DNA of 64,000 nucleotides from Nocardia australiensis (GTDB lineage: Bacteria; Actinomycetota; Actinomycetes; Mycobacteriales; Mycobacteriaceae): assembly GCF_020733705.1 (NCBI RefSeq), contig NZ_JAJFZM010000016.1, forward strand, positions 62,001 through 126,000, in the 5' to 3' direction. Every line of letters starts with the position of its first letter. Within the stretch, counting starts at the first letter, position 1. Shown piece by piece: positions 1 to 8,130 of this stretch. A program made the position numbers and the translations under genes. The notes under the pieces are model-generated. The model was not told the DNA's origin, did not search any database, and saw nothing but the letters and a program-made list of their open reading frames with translations.

Positions 1-2
1 CC

Positions 3-296
3 TTCGAGGTGGCTACCTTCGTGCCTGCCGCAACCTTCGCCGAGGAAGACCTGGAGCCGATCGAGCGCGAGTACTACCGTCGCATCGGTTCGCTCTACAC
101 CAACTATTTCCAGCGGCGCCTGAGCTTCGACACCCACCATGCCGACGTGCTCCTCGGCGAACCGGCACCGCCCAGCGGCAAGGACTATTTACGCTTGTTA
201 CTGGACTTCTGCCTGGAATCGGGCTACCTGGGTGTACCGCTGCCTTCGATCGAAGATGTACTGGCGGGCAATGACTTCGGCGGGGTGCGACGATGA
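3..296 (+). CDS. C-terminal end of an unidentified protein, cut by the window edge
   Basis: The frame is open from the first base of the window and ends TGA at 294-296, so this is the 3' end of a longer gene; the GTG at 9 is unlikely to be the true start. About 97 residues are visible, rich in acidic and aromatic residues (EREYYRRIGSLYTNYFQRRL). I do not recognise the family. The next gene starts 4 bases upstream of this stop, so the two are translationally coupled and probably belong to the same pathway as the AfsA-like operon that follows. Confidence 0.7.
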   Translation, partial: FEVATFVPAATFAEEDLEPIEREYYRRIGSLYTNYFQRRLSFDTHHADVLLGEPAPPSGKDYLRLLLDFCLESGYLGVPLPSIEDVLAGNDFGGVRR

Positions 297-1246
297 GCGA
301 AGCGAACAACTCGGCGGGGGAGCCATTGCGGGAGTTGTTGACCGCCATGACGCCCTCGACCGGCAAGATCGATGCCTATGCCGACGATACCTATCTCCAG
401 GAAACCGTCGACCAGCTCGATCGACTCGGTCTCGACGCCACGAAGTTCGCGGCCGGGCACTCGCTGCTGTTGCTCAAGCCGGACGCCATCGTCGCGCGCG
501 CGGTCGAACCGACCTTGAATTGGCTCGCGGACAATGGCTTTCGAGTAGTCGGTGCCTATCGCGTACCGGTGGACCGGCATTTGGCGAGGGCGCTGTGGTA
601 CTTCGCCTGGAACATCGCCTCACCCGAACGCCGCCGCCTCGCCGACCTACTTGTCGGCATCTCCGACGTGCTGGTCCTAGTGGTGCGGGGCCTTCCGGGC
701 GACGACGATCGCGATCTGCCCACCTCGGTCCGGCTCACCGAGGCGAAGGGCGCCACCGATCCACGTAAGCGAAGGCCGGGCGAGCTCCGATACCTACTCG
801 GTCGCCACAACTATCTGCTGAACCTGGTGCATTCGCCGGACGACCCCGCCGATGTACTGCGGGAGCTGGCCATCTACTTCGATGAGCGGCGCCGGGCGAC
901 GGTGCTCGAGCGAGCGAGTGCGGGTGCGGACCGCGCGGCCGACGCGATCGCGATCGCGAACGACCTCTACTCCCGCAGCCCGGCACGCAGTTTCGACCGG
1001 ACGGACGCACTCGAACGACTACTGCGGGATCTGGCGCGCGGTGGTTTCCCGGTGCCGCCCGAGCTCGACCTCGACACCGACGCGGGATGCGCGCAATTGC
1101 TGCATTCGGCATGGACCGAGGGCAAGGAGCTGGACCCGTGGTCGGTGATCGTGCTCGGGTCCTATGTACTGCCCATGCGGACCGGTACACAGCCGCAGAT
1201 GCTGCGGCCCGTGTCCGCGCGAGAATGGTTGGAGGCTCGACCGTGA
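293..1246 (+). CDS. Nucleoside-diphosphate-kinase-like domain protein
   Basis: 317 residues. Residues about 58-200 keep the outline of a nucleoside diphosphate kinase: LLLLKPDAI near the start of the fold (family form LIKPD) and NLVHSPDDPADVLREL near its end, aligning with the family's N-I-x-H-x-S-D segment that carries the phosphorylated histidine. The Gly-Ser after the histidine is changed to Ser-Pro and a roughly 40-residue segment lies between the two halves, so kinase activity is uncertain. The C-terminal 110 residues are not recognised. The gene overlaps the previous one by 4 bases and its TGA overlaps the GTG of the AfsA-like gene, so it is part of the same operon. Inference: phosphate transfer to, or binding of, a nucleotide-linked intermediate. 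Confidence 0.75.
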   Translation: MSEANNSAGEPLRELLTAMTPSTGKIDAYADDTYLQETVDQLDRLGLDATKFAAGHSLLLLKPDAIVARAVEPTLNWLADNGFRVVGAYRVPVDRHLARALWYFAWNIASPERRRLADLLVGISDVLVLVVRGLPGDDDRDLPTSVRLTEAKGATDPRKRRPGELRYLLGRHNYLLNLVHSPDDPADVLRELAIYFDERRRATVLERASAGADRAADAIAIANDLYSRSPARSFDRTDALERLLRDLARGGFPVPPELDLDTDAGCAQLLHSAWTEGKELDPWSVIVLGSYVLPMRTGTQPQMLRPVSAREWLEARP

Positions 1247-2229
1247 CAACAGATGCGGCACCGATGCGGACAGCGCGTCATCTTCGTACGATCTCCCGCG
1301 AGCTGACGCATCGCTGCGCCGTCTCCGAGGTATTCGTGACGTCGCTGGACGCGGTCGGCGAGGACTTGTTCATCGCGGGCGCACAGCTACCGCGCATGCA
1401 TGCCTACTACGGCGATCACGCGGGTTCGCTTGCTATGCGCCATGATCCGCTGCTGGTGATGGAAGCCGCCCGCCAGGCCGCCATCGCGGTGGCCCACGAG
1501 TTCTACGGGGTGCCGCTCGAAATGGCCTTCGTGGTCAGGACATTCAACGGTGCCGGCGCGGATACCACGGCCTGGGAGATCGGTACCGCGCCCGAGGATC
1601 TGGTGATACGGGTGCGAGTTCCGCAGCAGCACCGCCGTGATGGCGTGCTGCACGGGCTGGATATGGTCTTGGACATCGAGTCAGCGGGCGTGCCGATGCT
1701 GACCGTCGACGGCTCGTTCTCCTGGGTGACCTCCCGCCAGTGGTCGGGGCTGCGCTCGGCGTTTCGCGACAGCCTCGGCCTGGAGCCCTACCACAGCGCC
1801 TCGGCATTGACCGAACGCGCGGACCCGGCCACGGTGGGGCGGGAGAACTGGCGCAATGTCGTGATCGGCCCGCCTCGGCCCGACGGTGTGACGGTGCGCG
1901 CCGCGCTGGTAGCGGACCTGGGGCATCCATTCCTGTTCGATCATCAACTCGACCACATTCCGGGCAGCCTGCTCATCGAGGCGTGCAGGCAGACGGCGCT
2001 GTCCATGGTGGTCGGTGATCTACCGAAATTGGAATGTGTGGCAAGCGCTTTCGATCGATTCGTGGAGCTGGACCTGCCCGCCGAGTGTGTGGCGGAGGTC
2101 GCCGAGCAGGGTGGCGGGGCAGTGGTGATCCACTGTGAGATCCAGCAGGCCGGCGCTGTCGCGGCCCGGATCGATCTCGAATTCGCCGAGGAAACCTTGG
2201 ATCCGGAATACGATGCGGGGGACATCTGA
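1243..2229 (+). CDS. AfsA-family hotdog protein (gamma-butyrolactone-type biosynthesis)
   Basis: 328 residues from GTG 1243, which overlaps the upstream stop as GTGA and has GGAGG at 1231-1235; the longer open frame back to 1087 lies inside the previous gene and is rejected. Two hotdog repeats are visible: the first around VFVTSLDAV...DPLLVMEAARQAAIAVAHEF, the second around FDHQLDHIPGSLLIEACRQTA. Both carry the E-A-x-R-Q-x-A helix of the AfsA family. AfsA proteins join a beta-ketoacyl chain to dihydroxyacetone phosphate in A-factor and related signals. Partner genes here (NDK-like, nitroreductase, UbiA) differ from the classical A-factor set, so the final product is unknown. Confidence 0.85.
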   Translation: MTTDAAPMRTARHLRTISRELTHRCAVSEVFVTSLDAVGEDLFIAGAQLPRMHAYYGDHAGSLAMRHDPLLVMEAARQAAIAVAHEFYGVPLEMAFVVRTFNGAGADTTAWEIGTAPEDLVIRVRVPQQHRRDGVLHGLDMVLDIESAGVPMLTVDGSFSWVTSRQWSGLRSAFRDSLGLEPYHSASALTERADPATVGRENWRNVVIGPPRPDGVTVRAALVADLGHPFLFDHQLDHIPGSLLIEACRQTALSMVVGDLPKLECVASAFDRFVELDLPAECVAEVAEQGGGAVVIHCEIQQAGAVAARIDLEFAEETLDPEYDAGDI

Positions 2230-2861
2230 TGGATGGCAGTCCGGCCGGTGCCGAGCTGTTGACCACGACGCGGGCCTTCCGTCGTCGTCTCGATCTCGCC
2301 AGGCCGGTCGCGCACCAAGATCTGATCGACTGCCTCGACGTCGCGGTGCACGCCCCGAGCGGCACCAACCGGCAACCGTGGCGCTTTCTCGTCGTCGAGG
2401 ATTCCGACACCAAACAGCAGATCGCCGAGTACTACCGGAAGGGTTTCGCCGCTTACCTTTCCGCACGCACTCCGCGCCCCGATCAGCTCGGGGACCTGGC
2501 CTCCGGCCGATACCTCGCCGCGCACCTGCACGAAGTTCCGGCCCTCGTCGTCGTCTGCTCTCTGGGGCGACCACCGGCGAACGCGTCCGCGTTGCACCTC
2601 GCCAGCTTCTTCGGCTCGATCTATCCGGCCGTCTGGAACCTCATGCTGGCCCTGCACTCACGCGGCCTCGGATCCACCATGACTACCGCGCACCTGGCTT
2701 ATGAACGCGAAATCGCCGAGTTGCTCGGCATCCCGTTCGAGCGGGTGACACAGGTCGCGATGCTTCCGGTGGCGCATCTGCTGCCCGGCACCACCGCGCC
2801 GGGCCCGCGCCGGATCCCCGCCGCCGAGGTGACGATGTGGAACAGCTGGAGCGAGCAGTGA
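2229..2861 (+). CDS. Nitroreductase-family flavoprotein
   Basis: 210 residues, ATG overlapping the AfsA-like stop (TGATG). The N-terminal half has the nitroreductase FMN site signature: R-x-F near residue 17-20, then AVHAPSGTNRQPWRFLVV (family form A-P-S-x-x-N-x-Q-P-W-x-F-x-V). The middle has the dimer-interface helix IYPAVWNLMLALHSRGLGS and the typical ELLGIPFERVTQVAMLPVAH tail. Members reduce enones, nitro groups or flavins using NAD(P)H and FMN. Placed directly after AfsA, it could reduce the butenolide double bond, a step done by an unrelated reductase in Streptomyces; that role is inference. Confidence 0.88.
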   Translation: MDGSPAGAELLTTTRAFRRRLDLARPVAHQDLIDCLDVAVHAPSGTNRQPWRFLVVEDSDTKQQIAEYYRKGFAAYLSARTPRPDQLGDLASGRYLAAHLHEVPALVVVCSLGRPPANASALHLASFFGSIYPAVWNLMLALHSRGLGSTMTTAHLAYEREIAELLGIPFERVTQVAMLPVAHLLPGTTAPGPRRIPAAEVTMWNSWSEQ

Positions 2862-3796
2862 GCGAGTTGGCGGATACGTCGACACCGCGCCCGCTGCGGT
2901 CCGTCGCGCGCATCGCCCGGTTCACCGCGGTGATGTACAAGCCGCACTATCTGCTGTACGGCGTGCTGTGGGTGCTGGCGCTGGAAGGCACGGCCGCTCT
3001 TGTCTCCCAGCTGGATTCGGTGTGGCGTCCGTTCGGATCCACCGTGGTCCGCATCGTTGTCGTCGCTGTCGTGCTGCTGTATCTGCGGATGGTCGACGAA
3101 CAGAAGGACCTCGACTACGACCGCGTTCACAACCCCGACCGGCCACTGGTGACCGGTGCGATCAGCGCTACCGAACTCCGCGCTGCCATGGTCGTGATTG
3201 CCATCGTGTCCATCGGCGCCAGCCTGACGTTGTCGGCCGGCTCAGCGGCACTCATCGTCGCCGTGCTCGGTTACGGTCTCGCCCTCTGGGGCCTGGAGGC
3301 CATCTCGGCAACCGTGCGTACCGATATCGTGCTGAATCTGGTCGTCACCTATCCGGTGCAGCTGCTGGTCACCGCATATGTCGTCGTCTCGGCGATCGGC
3401 ACCGGGGAAGTCCGACCCTGTTGGCAGGCAGCGGCCGTCGCCATCATCTTCGCGGGTGCGTTCCTGCAGTTCGAATTCGCTCGCAAAACCTCGAAGGTGG
3501 TGCGCCCCGGCGAGATGTACTACTCGAATGCGCTCGGCACCGGTGGCAGCGCGGCCGCATCGTTGCTGTGCGCGGCCGTGGCGGTCCTCGGCGACTTAGC
3601 TCTGGTGCAGCCGTGGAACCACCCGATGCCGCAAGCACTGATCGCATGGATTCCCCTGGTGCTCTTGGTGATTCCCGCTATCGGCGCACGCAACTTCCGG
3701 CGTGTGAGCGCCGCCGATTACCCGGTTTTGCCCGCGGTCGGATTCATCCTCGCGTTGTACATCACCCTGATCGTCCAGTCACTCGTGCTGAGGTGA
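2858..3796 (+). CDS. UbiA-type membrane prenyltransferase
   Basis: 312 residues from GTG 2858, which overlaps the previous TGA as GTGA and has GGAG at 2848-2851; GTG 2837 is an alternative. About eight or nine hydrophobic segments follow. After the second segment comes the first acidic motif DEQKDLDYDRVHNPDRPLVTG, the Mg-diphosphate site of UbiA enzymes followed by the usual NPDRPL. The second acidic motif expected near residue 200 is weak: that loop reads EFARKTSKVVRPGEMYYSNALG, with Glu/Lys rather than D-x-x-D. Family members transfer prenyl chains to aromatic or lipid acceptors in the membrane. Last gene of the left-hand operon. Confidence 0.85.
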   Translation: MSELADTSTPRPLRSVARIARFTAVMYKPHYLLYGVLWVLALEGTAALVSQLDSVWRPFGSTVVRIVVVAVVLLYLRMVDEQKDLDYDRVHNPDRPLVTGAISATELRAAMVVIAIVSIGASLTLSAGSAALIVAVLGYGLALWGLEAISATVRTDIVLNLVVTYPVQLLVTAYVVVSAIGTGEVRPCWQAAAVAIIFAGAFLQFEFARKTSKVVRPGEMYYSNALGTGGSAAASLLCAAVAVLGDLALVQPWNHPMPQALIAWIPLVLLVIPAIGARNFRRVSAADYPVLPAVGFILALYITLIVQSLVLR

Positions 3797-3898
3797 GTAC
3801 GAGGCTACCGGCGCGGCCGTGGCCGTAATGCGACACGATGTCGCGCGTGGATGCGGCCGCCGGGCAAACGGTCATGCCATCAGTGCGAACCCCGCCTG

Positions 3899-4993
3899 CT
3901 AGCTAGGGCTGGCTTCCAAGACGTTGTCGGGGGAGAGGGTGGGGACTCGGCGTTGGAGGGTGAAGCCGGCTTCCGCCAGGAAAGCTCGGTATTCGGATTC
4001 CGTGCGTTCGCGGCCACCGGCGTTGACGAGCATCTCCAGGTCGATGAGTTTGCCCGGGTGGGGGCGTTTGTCTTCGGGGACAACGAGTTCGATGAGCAGC
4101 AGCTTGGCGTGCTGGGGCATGGCGGTATGGACGGCGCGCAGAATCTGCTTGGCTTGTTCGTCGGACCAGTCGTGAATGATGTGTTTGAGGATGTACGCGT
4201 CGCCGCCGGCAGGGACATTCTCGAAAAAGGATCCGGCCGCCACGGCGCAACGGTCAGCGAGTCCGAGCTCGGCCAGTCGCGCGGGAGCCTCGGCGACCAC
4301 CTCCGGCATATCGAACAGTATGCCGCTGGATTGTGGTGTGCGGCTGAGAATTTCGGTGAGCAGCGCGCCCTCGCCCGCGCCGACGTCGACGATCGTGCGG
4401 TAGGCGGAGAAGTTGTAGGCTGCCAGCAGCGGTTCCAGCCCGAGGGTACTGATGCTCGTCATCGCGCGATCGAACAGTTCGCCCGTCTCGCGGTCGGTCT
4501 TCACGTATTCGAAGAACGGCATGCCCTCCAGCTCGGTGCCCACCGGCCGACCGGTGCGGACCGCGTCGACCAGGTGCGACCAATGATTGCGGTGGATCGG
4601 CGAGCCGAAGAACAGCGCCGCGTCGCGCAGGGTGACATCGGCGTCCCGGCGCAGTGCGTCGGCGATCGGGGTGAGCGTGTATCTACCGTCGGAGCGTCGA
4701 TCGAAGACCCCGTGGCTGATCAGCAGTCGCAGCAGTCGATGCAGGGATTCTTCGTCCGCGCCGGTCGCGCGCGCCAACTCCGCGCCACTGCGCGGGCCGT
4801 CGGCGAGTGCGTCGGCCACGCCGAGCACGGTGGCGGCGTGAATCGCCTGCGACAACCAGCCCGCCCCGATCAGCTCCATCAGGGCGATCGGTCCCGGCGC
4901 GAGTCTGCGATGTACCCGAGCCAGGGTATTTCTGACCGTGTCCACCGCCCGCAGCAAAGCGGGCGGCGGCATCTTCGACCGGCTGGACGTCAT
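3899..4993 (-). CDS. SAM-dependent O-methyltransferase (plant-COMT/acetylserotonin type)
   Basis: 364 residues. The N-terminal third is the winged-helix dimerisation domain of this class (LIGAGWLSQAIHAATVLGV...LHRLLRLLISHGVF...YTLT). The Rossmann domain follows with SAM motif I VDVGAGEGALLTEIL, then LFDMPEVV, the GSFFENVPAGGDAY segment, and KHIIHDWSDEQAKQIL, which includes the His-Asp pair used in these enzymes for base catalysis. It converges on the AfsA/UbiA operon across about 100 bases. The likely substrate is a small hydroxylated aromatic or polyketide. It may tailor the product of the adjoining operon, but shared function is inference. Confidence 0.9.
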   Translation of the reverse strand: MTSSRSKMPPPALLRAVDTVRNTLARVHRRLAPGPIALMELIGAGWLSQAIHAATVLGVADALADGPRSGAELARATGADEESLHRLLRLLISHGVFDRRSDGRYTLTPIADALRRDADVTLRDAALFFGSPIHRNHWSHLVDAVRTGRPVGTELEGMPFFEYVKTDRETGELFDRAMTSISTLGLEPLLAAYNFSAYRTIVDVGAGEGALLTEILSRTPQSSGILFDMPEVVAEAPARLAELGLADRCAVAAGSFFENVPAGGDAYILKHIIHDWSDEQAKQILRAVHTAMPQHAKLLLIELVVPEDKRPHPGKLIDLEMLVNAGGRERTESEYRAFLAEAGFTLQRRVPTLSPDNVLEASPS

Positions 4994-5239
4994 GGGTGAA
5001 CTCCATCCTGTTGCGTGGTGCTCGGCGGAGACTCCTCACCGGAGATTATCTCGCGCGACGCGCAGGCAGGTGCGGTATTGGCGGAGCCGGCCACGGCGGG
5101 GCGGCGGCGTCAGCGGGTGGCGACGGGATTATCGGCGTGACGTTGCGGTCGGCGCCGGTCGCTAGGTAGGCACCCATGAAATCGGAGATGTGGGCGTCCT
5201 CGGATTACGTGGTGCCTGCCGCCGGAATCGGCGGCCGGC

Positions 5240-6196
5240 TCAGTAGCCGCGCTCGGAATCGATCGGCGCCAGCAGCTTGCGGCCCGCGACGAACCGTGTC
5301 ACGTTTTCCACGACATGATCGGCGAAGGCGGCCAGGCGCAGCTGGGGCGGATTCGAATCATGCGGGGTGACAATGGCATTCGGCAGCACCCAGAGTGGGT
5401 GGCCGTCGGGAAGCGGTTCGGGGTCGGTGACGTCGAGGCCCGCGCCACCGATCGCGCCGGAGGCCAGCGCGCAGACCAGCGCGTCGGTGTCGACGAGACT
5501 GCCGCGCGCGACATTGATGACCCACGACGACGGTTTCAGGCGGGCCAGTTCCTCGGCGCCGATCAGGTGTTTGGTGGCCGGGGTGGCCGGGGCGGCGATT
5601 ACGACGTGATCAGTGCGCGACCAAATCTTGCCGAGTTGGTCGGCGCGGATCGTCTCGACGGTATCGGGAATGCCGGGCCCGGTGACCGGGCGGCCGGAGC
5701 GGTTGACCGCGATGACATGCACGCCGAGCGGGATGAGCATGGGGATCAGCGCGCGACCGATACCGCCCGCGCCGACAATGGTGACGGTCTTGCCGCGCAG
5801 GGTGCCGACGTGCGGAAAGAAATCCTGCTGTCGCCAACTGCCCGCGTGCAGATGCTCGGGCAAATAGCGCACACCCGCGAGCAGCAGCATCAGCGAGTGC
5901 TCAGCGACGCTCGCGGCGAAAGCACCTGCGGCGGAAGTGAATCGAACATTCGGATGCCGGGCAAAGATGCCTGCGGTGAACCAGTCCTCGACACCCGCCG
6001 CCGGAAGCTGCACCCATTCGATACTCGCGGGCAGGTCATCGGGGAACTCGCCGGGGCCACCGACCCAGATCAACCCACGCGCCCGCTCCAATTCGACCAG
6101 CGTGGCGCCGCCTTCGACAACCGCCTTCTGTAGCAGCGTGGGCGCGGGGCTGGCCGGACCGACCGCGACCGGAACCGGAACCCCCGGGCGAGTCAT
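5240..6196 (-). CDS. D-2-hydroxyacid dehydrogenase family protein
   Basis: 318 residues from ATG 6196; the open frame to 6370 is rejected because this ATG overlaps the stop of the microgene at 6193-6264 and is preceded by GCGAGGTGG. Rossmann motif TVTIVGAGGIGRALIPMLIPLGVHVIAVNRSG is followed by the family signatures LGKIWSRTDHVVIAAPATPATKHLI and SSWVINVARGSLVDTDAL with the catalytic Arg, then GAGLDVTDPEPLPDGHPLW and NAIVTPHDSN with the catalytic His. The enzyme should reduce a 2-keto acid with NAD(P)H. Neighbours do not reveal the substrate. Coupled translation behind a 23-codon peptide is the unusual feature. Confidence 0.9.
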   Translation of the reverse strand: MTRPGVPVPVAVGPASPAPTLLQKAVVEGGATLVELERARGLIWVGGPGEFPDDLPASIEWVQLPAAGVEDWFTAGIFARHPNVRFTSAAGAFAASVAEHSLMLLLAGVRYLPEHLHAGSWRQQDFFPHVGTLRGKTVTIVGAGGIGRALIPMLIPLGVHVIAVNRSGRPVTGPGIPDTVETIRADQLGKIWSRTDHVVIAAPATPATKHLIGAEELARLKPSSWVINVARGSLVDTDALVCALASGAIGGAGLDVTDPEPLPDGHPLWVLPNAIVTPHDSNPPQLRLAAFADHVVENVTRFVAGRKLLAPIDSERGY

Positions 6197-6264
6197 ACCG
6201 CCACCTCGCCGCAGCCGCGCACCAACGTGCACGGAGCGTGCCGATATCCGATTGCATCGCTCAT
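6193..6264 (-). CDS. 23-residue cysteine-containing microprotein or leader peptide
   Basis: Unannotated small ORF: ATG at 6264-6262, stop TGA at 6195-6193. It has a near-perfect ribosome binding site, AAGGAGGT, seven bases before the ATG. The stop overlaps the dehydrogenase start as ATGA. The core of the peptide reads YRHAPCTLVRGCGE, with two cysteines six residues apart, two arginines and a hydrophobic tail. Such a strong binding site in front of a 23-codon frame argues that it is translated. It may be a regulatory leader, a precursor peptide or simply a coupling ORF; I recognise no family. Confidence 0.65.
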   Translation of the reverse strand: MSDAIGYRHAPCTLVRGCGEVAV

Positions 6265-6403
6265 GGTGGGGACCTCCTTCGGGCACGCTATGCGCTCGCG
6301 GTAAAGCCGGTGTTGACGGGTCCACGCCGATGTGGCTACGTCGCGGGAAGCTCAGCAGTGACGGTAGCACCCGCAGCGCCGTGACCTGGTCGGCGGCATT
6401 TTG

Positions 6404-7372
6404 TCAGTCTCCGTCCAGGTCCGCGTCGACGCCGTCGCGGTCGGCCCATTCCAGCAGTGGGTCGATCGCGAATACCGCGTTGTCGATGCCGGCGTGTAGG
6501 TCGCCGAGTTGGGCGTAGCGAGGTGGGACGGTTTTCATGGTGAAGTCGCGGGGGTCGATGTGGGGTATCTCGTTCCAGTGGACCGGGGTGGAGACCGTGG
6601 CGTCGGATACGCCGCGTACCGAATACGCTGCCGCGATGGTGTGGTCGCGGGCGTTCTGGTTGTAGTCGACGAACAGTAGACGGGGGTCGCGGTCGCGGCG
6701 CCACCAGGTGGTCGTGACGTCGTCGGGTGCACGCCGTTCGACCTCCTTGGCGAACGCCAGCGCGGCGCGGCGCACGTCCTTGAACCCGAATTCCGGTGCG
6801 ATACGGACATATACGTGCATGCCCTTGCCGCCGGAAGTCTTCGGCCAGCCCACCGCCCCGAGTTCGTCGAGCACCTCGTGTACGACACCCGCGACCCGCT
6901 GCACCCGCGACCACGGGCAATCGGGCATCGGGTCGAGATCGATCCGCCACTCGTCCGGGCTCTCGGTATCGGCGCGCCGCGAATTCCACGGGTGGAACTC
7001 CACTGTCGACATCTGGACTGCCCAGATCACCTCGGCCAAATCGCGCACACACAGCTCGTCCGCGTGCCTGCCGTAGCGCGGGAAATAGACCCGGACCGTC
7101 GGAACCCAATCGGGCGCCCCAACGGGCAGCCGCTTCTGATGCACCTTGTCACCGGCGAGGCCCTTCGGGAAACGGTGCAGCATGCAGGGACGCTCCCGCA
7201 GCGCGTTGACGATCCCGTCCCCGACGCTCAGGTAGTACTGCACCAGGTCGAGCTTGGTCGCGCCGGTCCCCGGGAAGTAGATCCGGTCCGGATTTGAAAT
7301 GCGAATCGTGTGGTCGCCGACATCCAACTCGACGGCGGCGCTCGCGGACTTGCCTGCCACGAGTCCGACCAT
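6404..7372 (-). CDS. Stand-alone LigD-type polymerase/primase domain protein
   Basis: 322 residues from ATG 7372; a TTG at 7402 is the alternative. The protein matches the polymerase domain of bacterial NHEJ ligase LigD: ISNPDRIYFPGTGATKLDLVQYY, CMLHRFPKG, YFPRYGRHADELCV, ELHPWNSR-like EFHPWNSR, the metal-binding DLDP (WRIDLDPMP), TSGGKGMHVYV, and DYNQNARDHTIAAAYSVRG. Nuclease and ligase domains are absent, as in the separate PolD-type proteins of mycobacteria. It should add nucleotides, preferring ribonucleotides, at break ends or gaps. No ku gene is in view. Confidence 0.88.
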   Translation of the reverse strand: MVGLVAGKSASAAVELDVGDHTIRISNPDRIYFPGTGATKLDLVQYYLSVGDGIVNALRERPCMLHRFPKGLAGDKVHQKRLPVGAPDWVPTVRVYFPRYGRHADELCVRDLAEVIWAVQMSTVEFHPWNSRRADTESPDEWRIDLDPMPDCPWSRVQRVAGVVHEVLDELGAVGWPKTSGGKGMHVYVRIAPEFGFKDVRRAALAFAKEVERRAPDDVTTTWWRRDRDPRLLFVDYNQNARDHTIAAAYSVRGVSDATVSTPVHWNEIPHIDPRDFTMKTVPPRYAQLGDLHAGIDNAVFAIDPLLEWADRDGVDADLDGD

Positions 7373-7555
7373 AGCGGATCGGCCGGTCCGAGCTGCCCGC
7401 AAGCGAGTGCGCTACCTGCGAACTCTCCTGTTCGAGCAGTTCGAACGCACACGTTGATGACATGAAAGAAAGCTCTTGCGGGTGATACACAGACTCATGG
7501 GCCAGAAGGAACTCTGCGGTGCACCTCCGGATCATCTGGTCGTGGGGAAGCCTGG

Positions 7556-7891
7556 TCACTCATGACTCGGTCTCGGTGATCGGTCGATGCTGGTGCAGGC
7601 CACGAACTTGGTCGGTGTGATCAGGTCACACGCCAGAGCGATAGCCCGTACGCGGTTATTGACGTGGGCCATGCTGGGCGCGATGACCGCTACCGCTCCC
7701 TTGCCTCGTGCTGTCGAGACAATGAGCGTGGTCGGCATGAACGTGTCGTCACTGATGGTGACCAGCCCTGTGAGGGTGTAGCCGCGCCGCTGCGCCAACT
7801 CGGTGATGAGGCGTTCATCCCGCAACAGGTGCGGGCCGGTCACGTCGAGTGAGAGAACACCAATTGCCTTGCTGGGCATGTTGTTGTTCAT
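7556..7891 (-). CDS. Small protein resembling a resolvase N-terminal domain
   Basis: 111 residues from ATG 7891, which overlaps the stop of the upstream gene as ATGA; ATG 7900 is an alternative. The body reads AIGVLSLDVTG...DERLITELAQRRGYTLTGLV, then GAVAVIAPSMAHVNNRVRAIALACDLITP. The alternation of a first beta strand, an I-x-x-x-A-x-x-x-G-Y helix and a late strand with A-V-I-A-P resembles the N-terminal fold of serine recombinases. The catalytic serine context (Y-x-R-x-S) is missing, so recombination is unlikely. Last of a four-gene overlapping set. Confidence 0.6.
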   Translation of the reverse strand: MNNNMPSKAIGVLSLDVTGPHLLRDERLITELAQRRGYTLTGLVTISDDTFMPTTLIVSTARGKGAVAVIAPSMAHVNNRVRAIALACDLITPTKFVACTSIDRSPRPSHE

Positions 7892-8130
7892 TGCGGCCAT
7901 CCGTGCCAGCCGGGGGCGGGTCGTCGTGACGATTCGAATTCGTAGCTGATTTGGTCCCACAGGGCGCGCGGCATGGCATCGAAAGACTCGCCCAGCGAGG
8001 GTGTGTCGGGTAGTTCGGTTTCGGTGCCGTCCGGTCGCTGCACGCTGGTGACATGGATGACGCCGTCACGCACGAACCACGTAGCGGAAGCGCCGTCTCG
8101 CACCGTCTCCCGGAGTTCGAAACCGTTCAC
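7888..8130 (-). CDS. Small hypothetical protein (80 residues)
   Basis: GTG start at 8130 overlaps the stop of the preceding gene as GTGA, and its own TGA overlaps the next ATG. The sequence (FELRETVRDGASATWFVRDG, VTSVQRPDGTETELPDTPSLGESFDAMPRALWDQ) looks like a small two-sheet domain with an acidic middle and a tail rich in Trp, Arg and Pro. I do not recognise the family. The tight overlaps on both sides and normal third-position GC support a real gene in an operon with its two neighbours. Confidence 0.6.
   Translation of the reverse strand: MNGFELRETVRDGASATWFVRDGVIHVTSVQRPDGTETELPDTPSLGESFDAMPRALWDQISYEFESSRRPAPGWHGWPQ

Noticed and set aside
6193..6264. Microgene as a mycofactocin or PqqA-like precursor
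   Set aside because: It lacks the terminal Val-Tyr of mycofactocin and the Glu/Tyr spacing of PqqA, and no radical SAM maturase is nearby.
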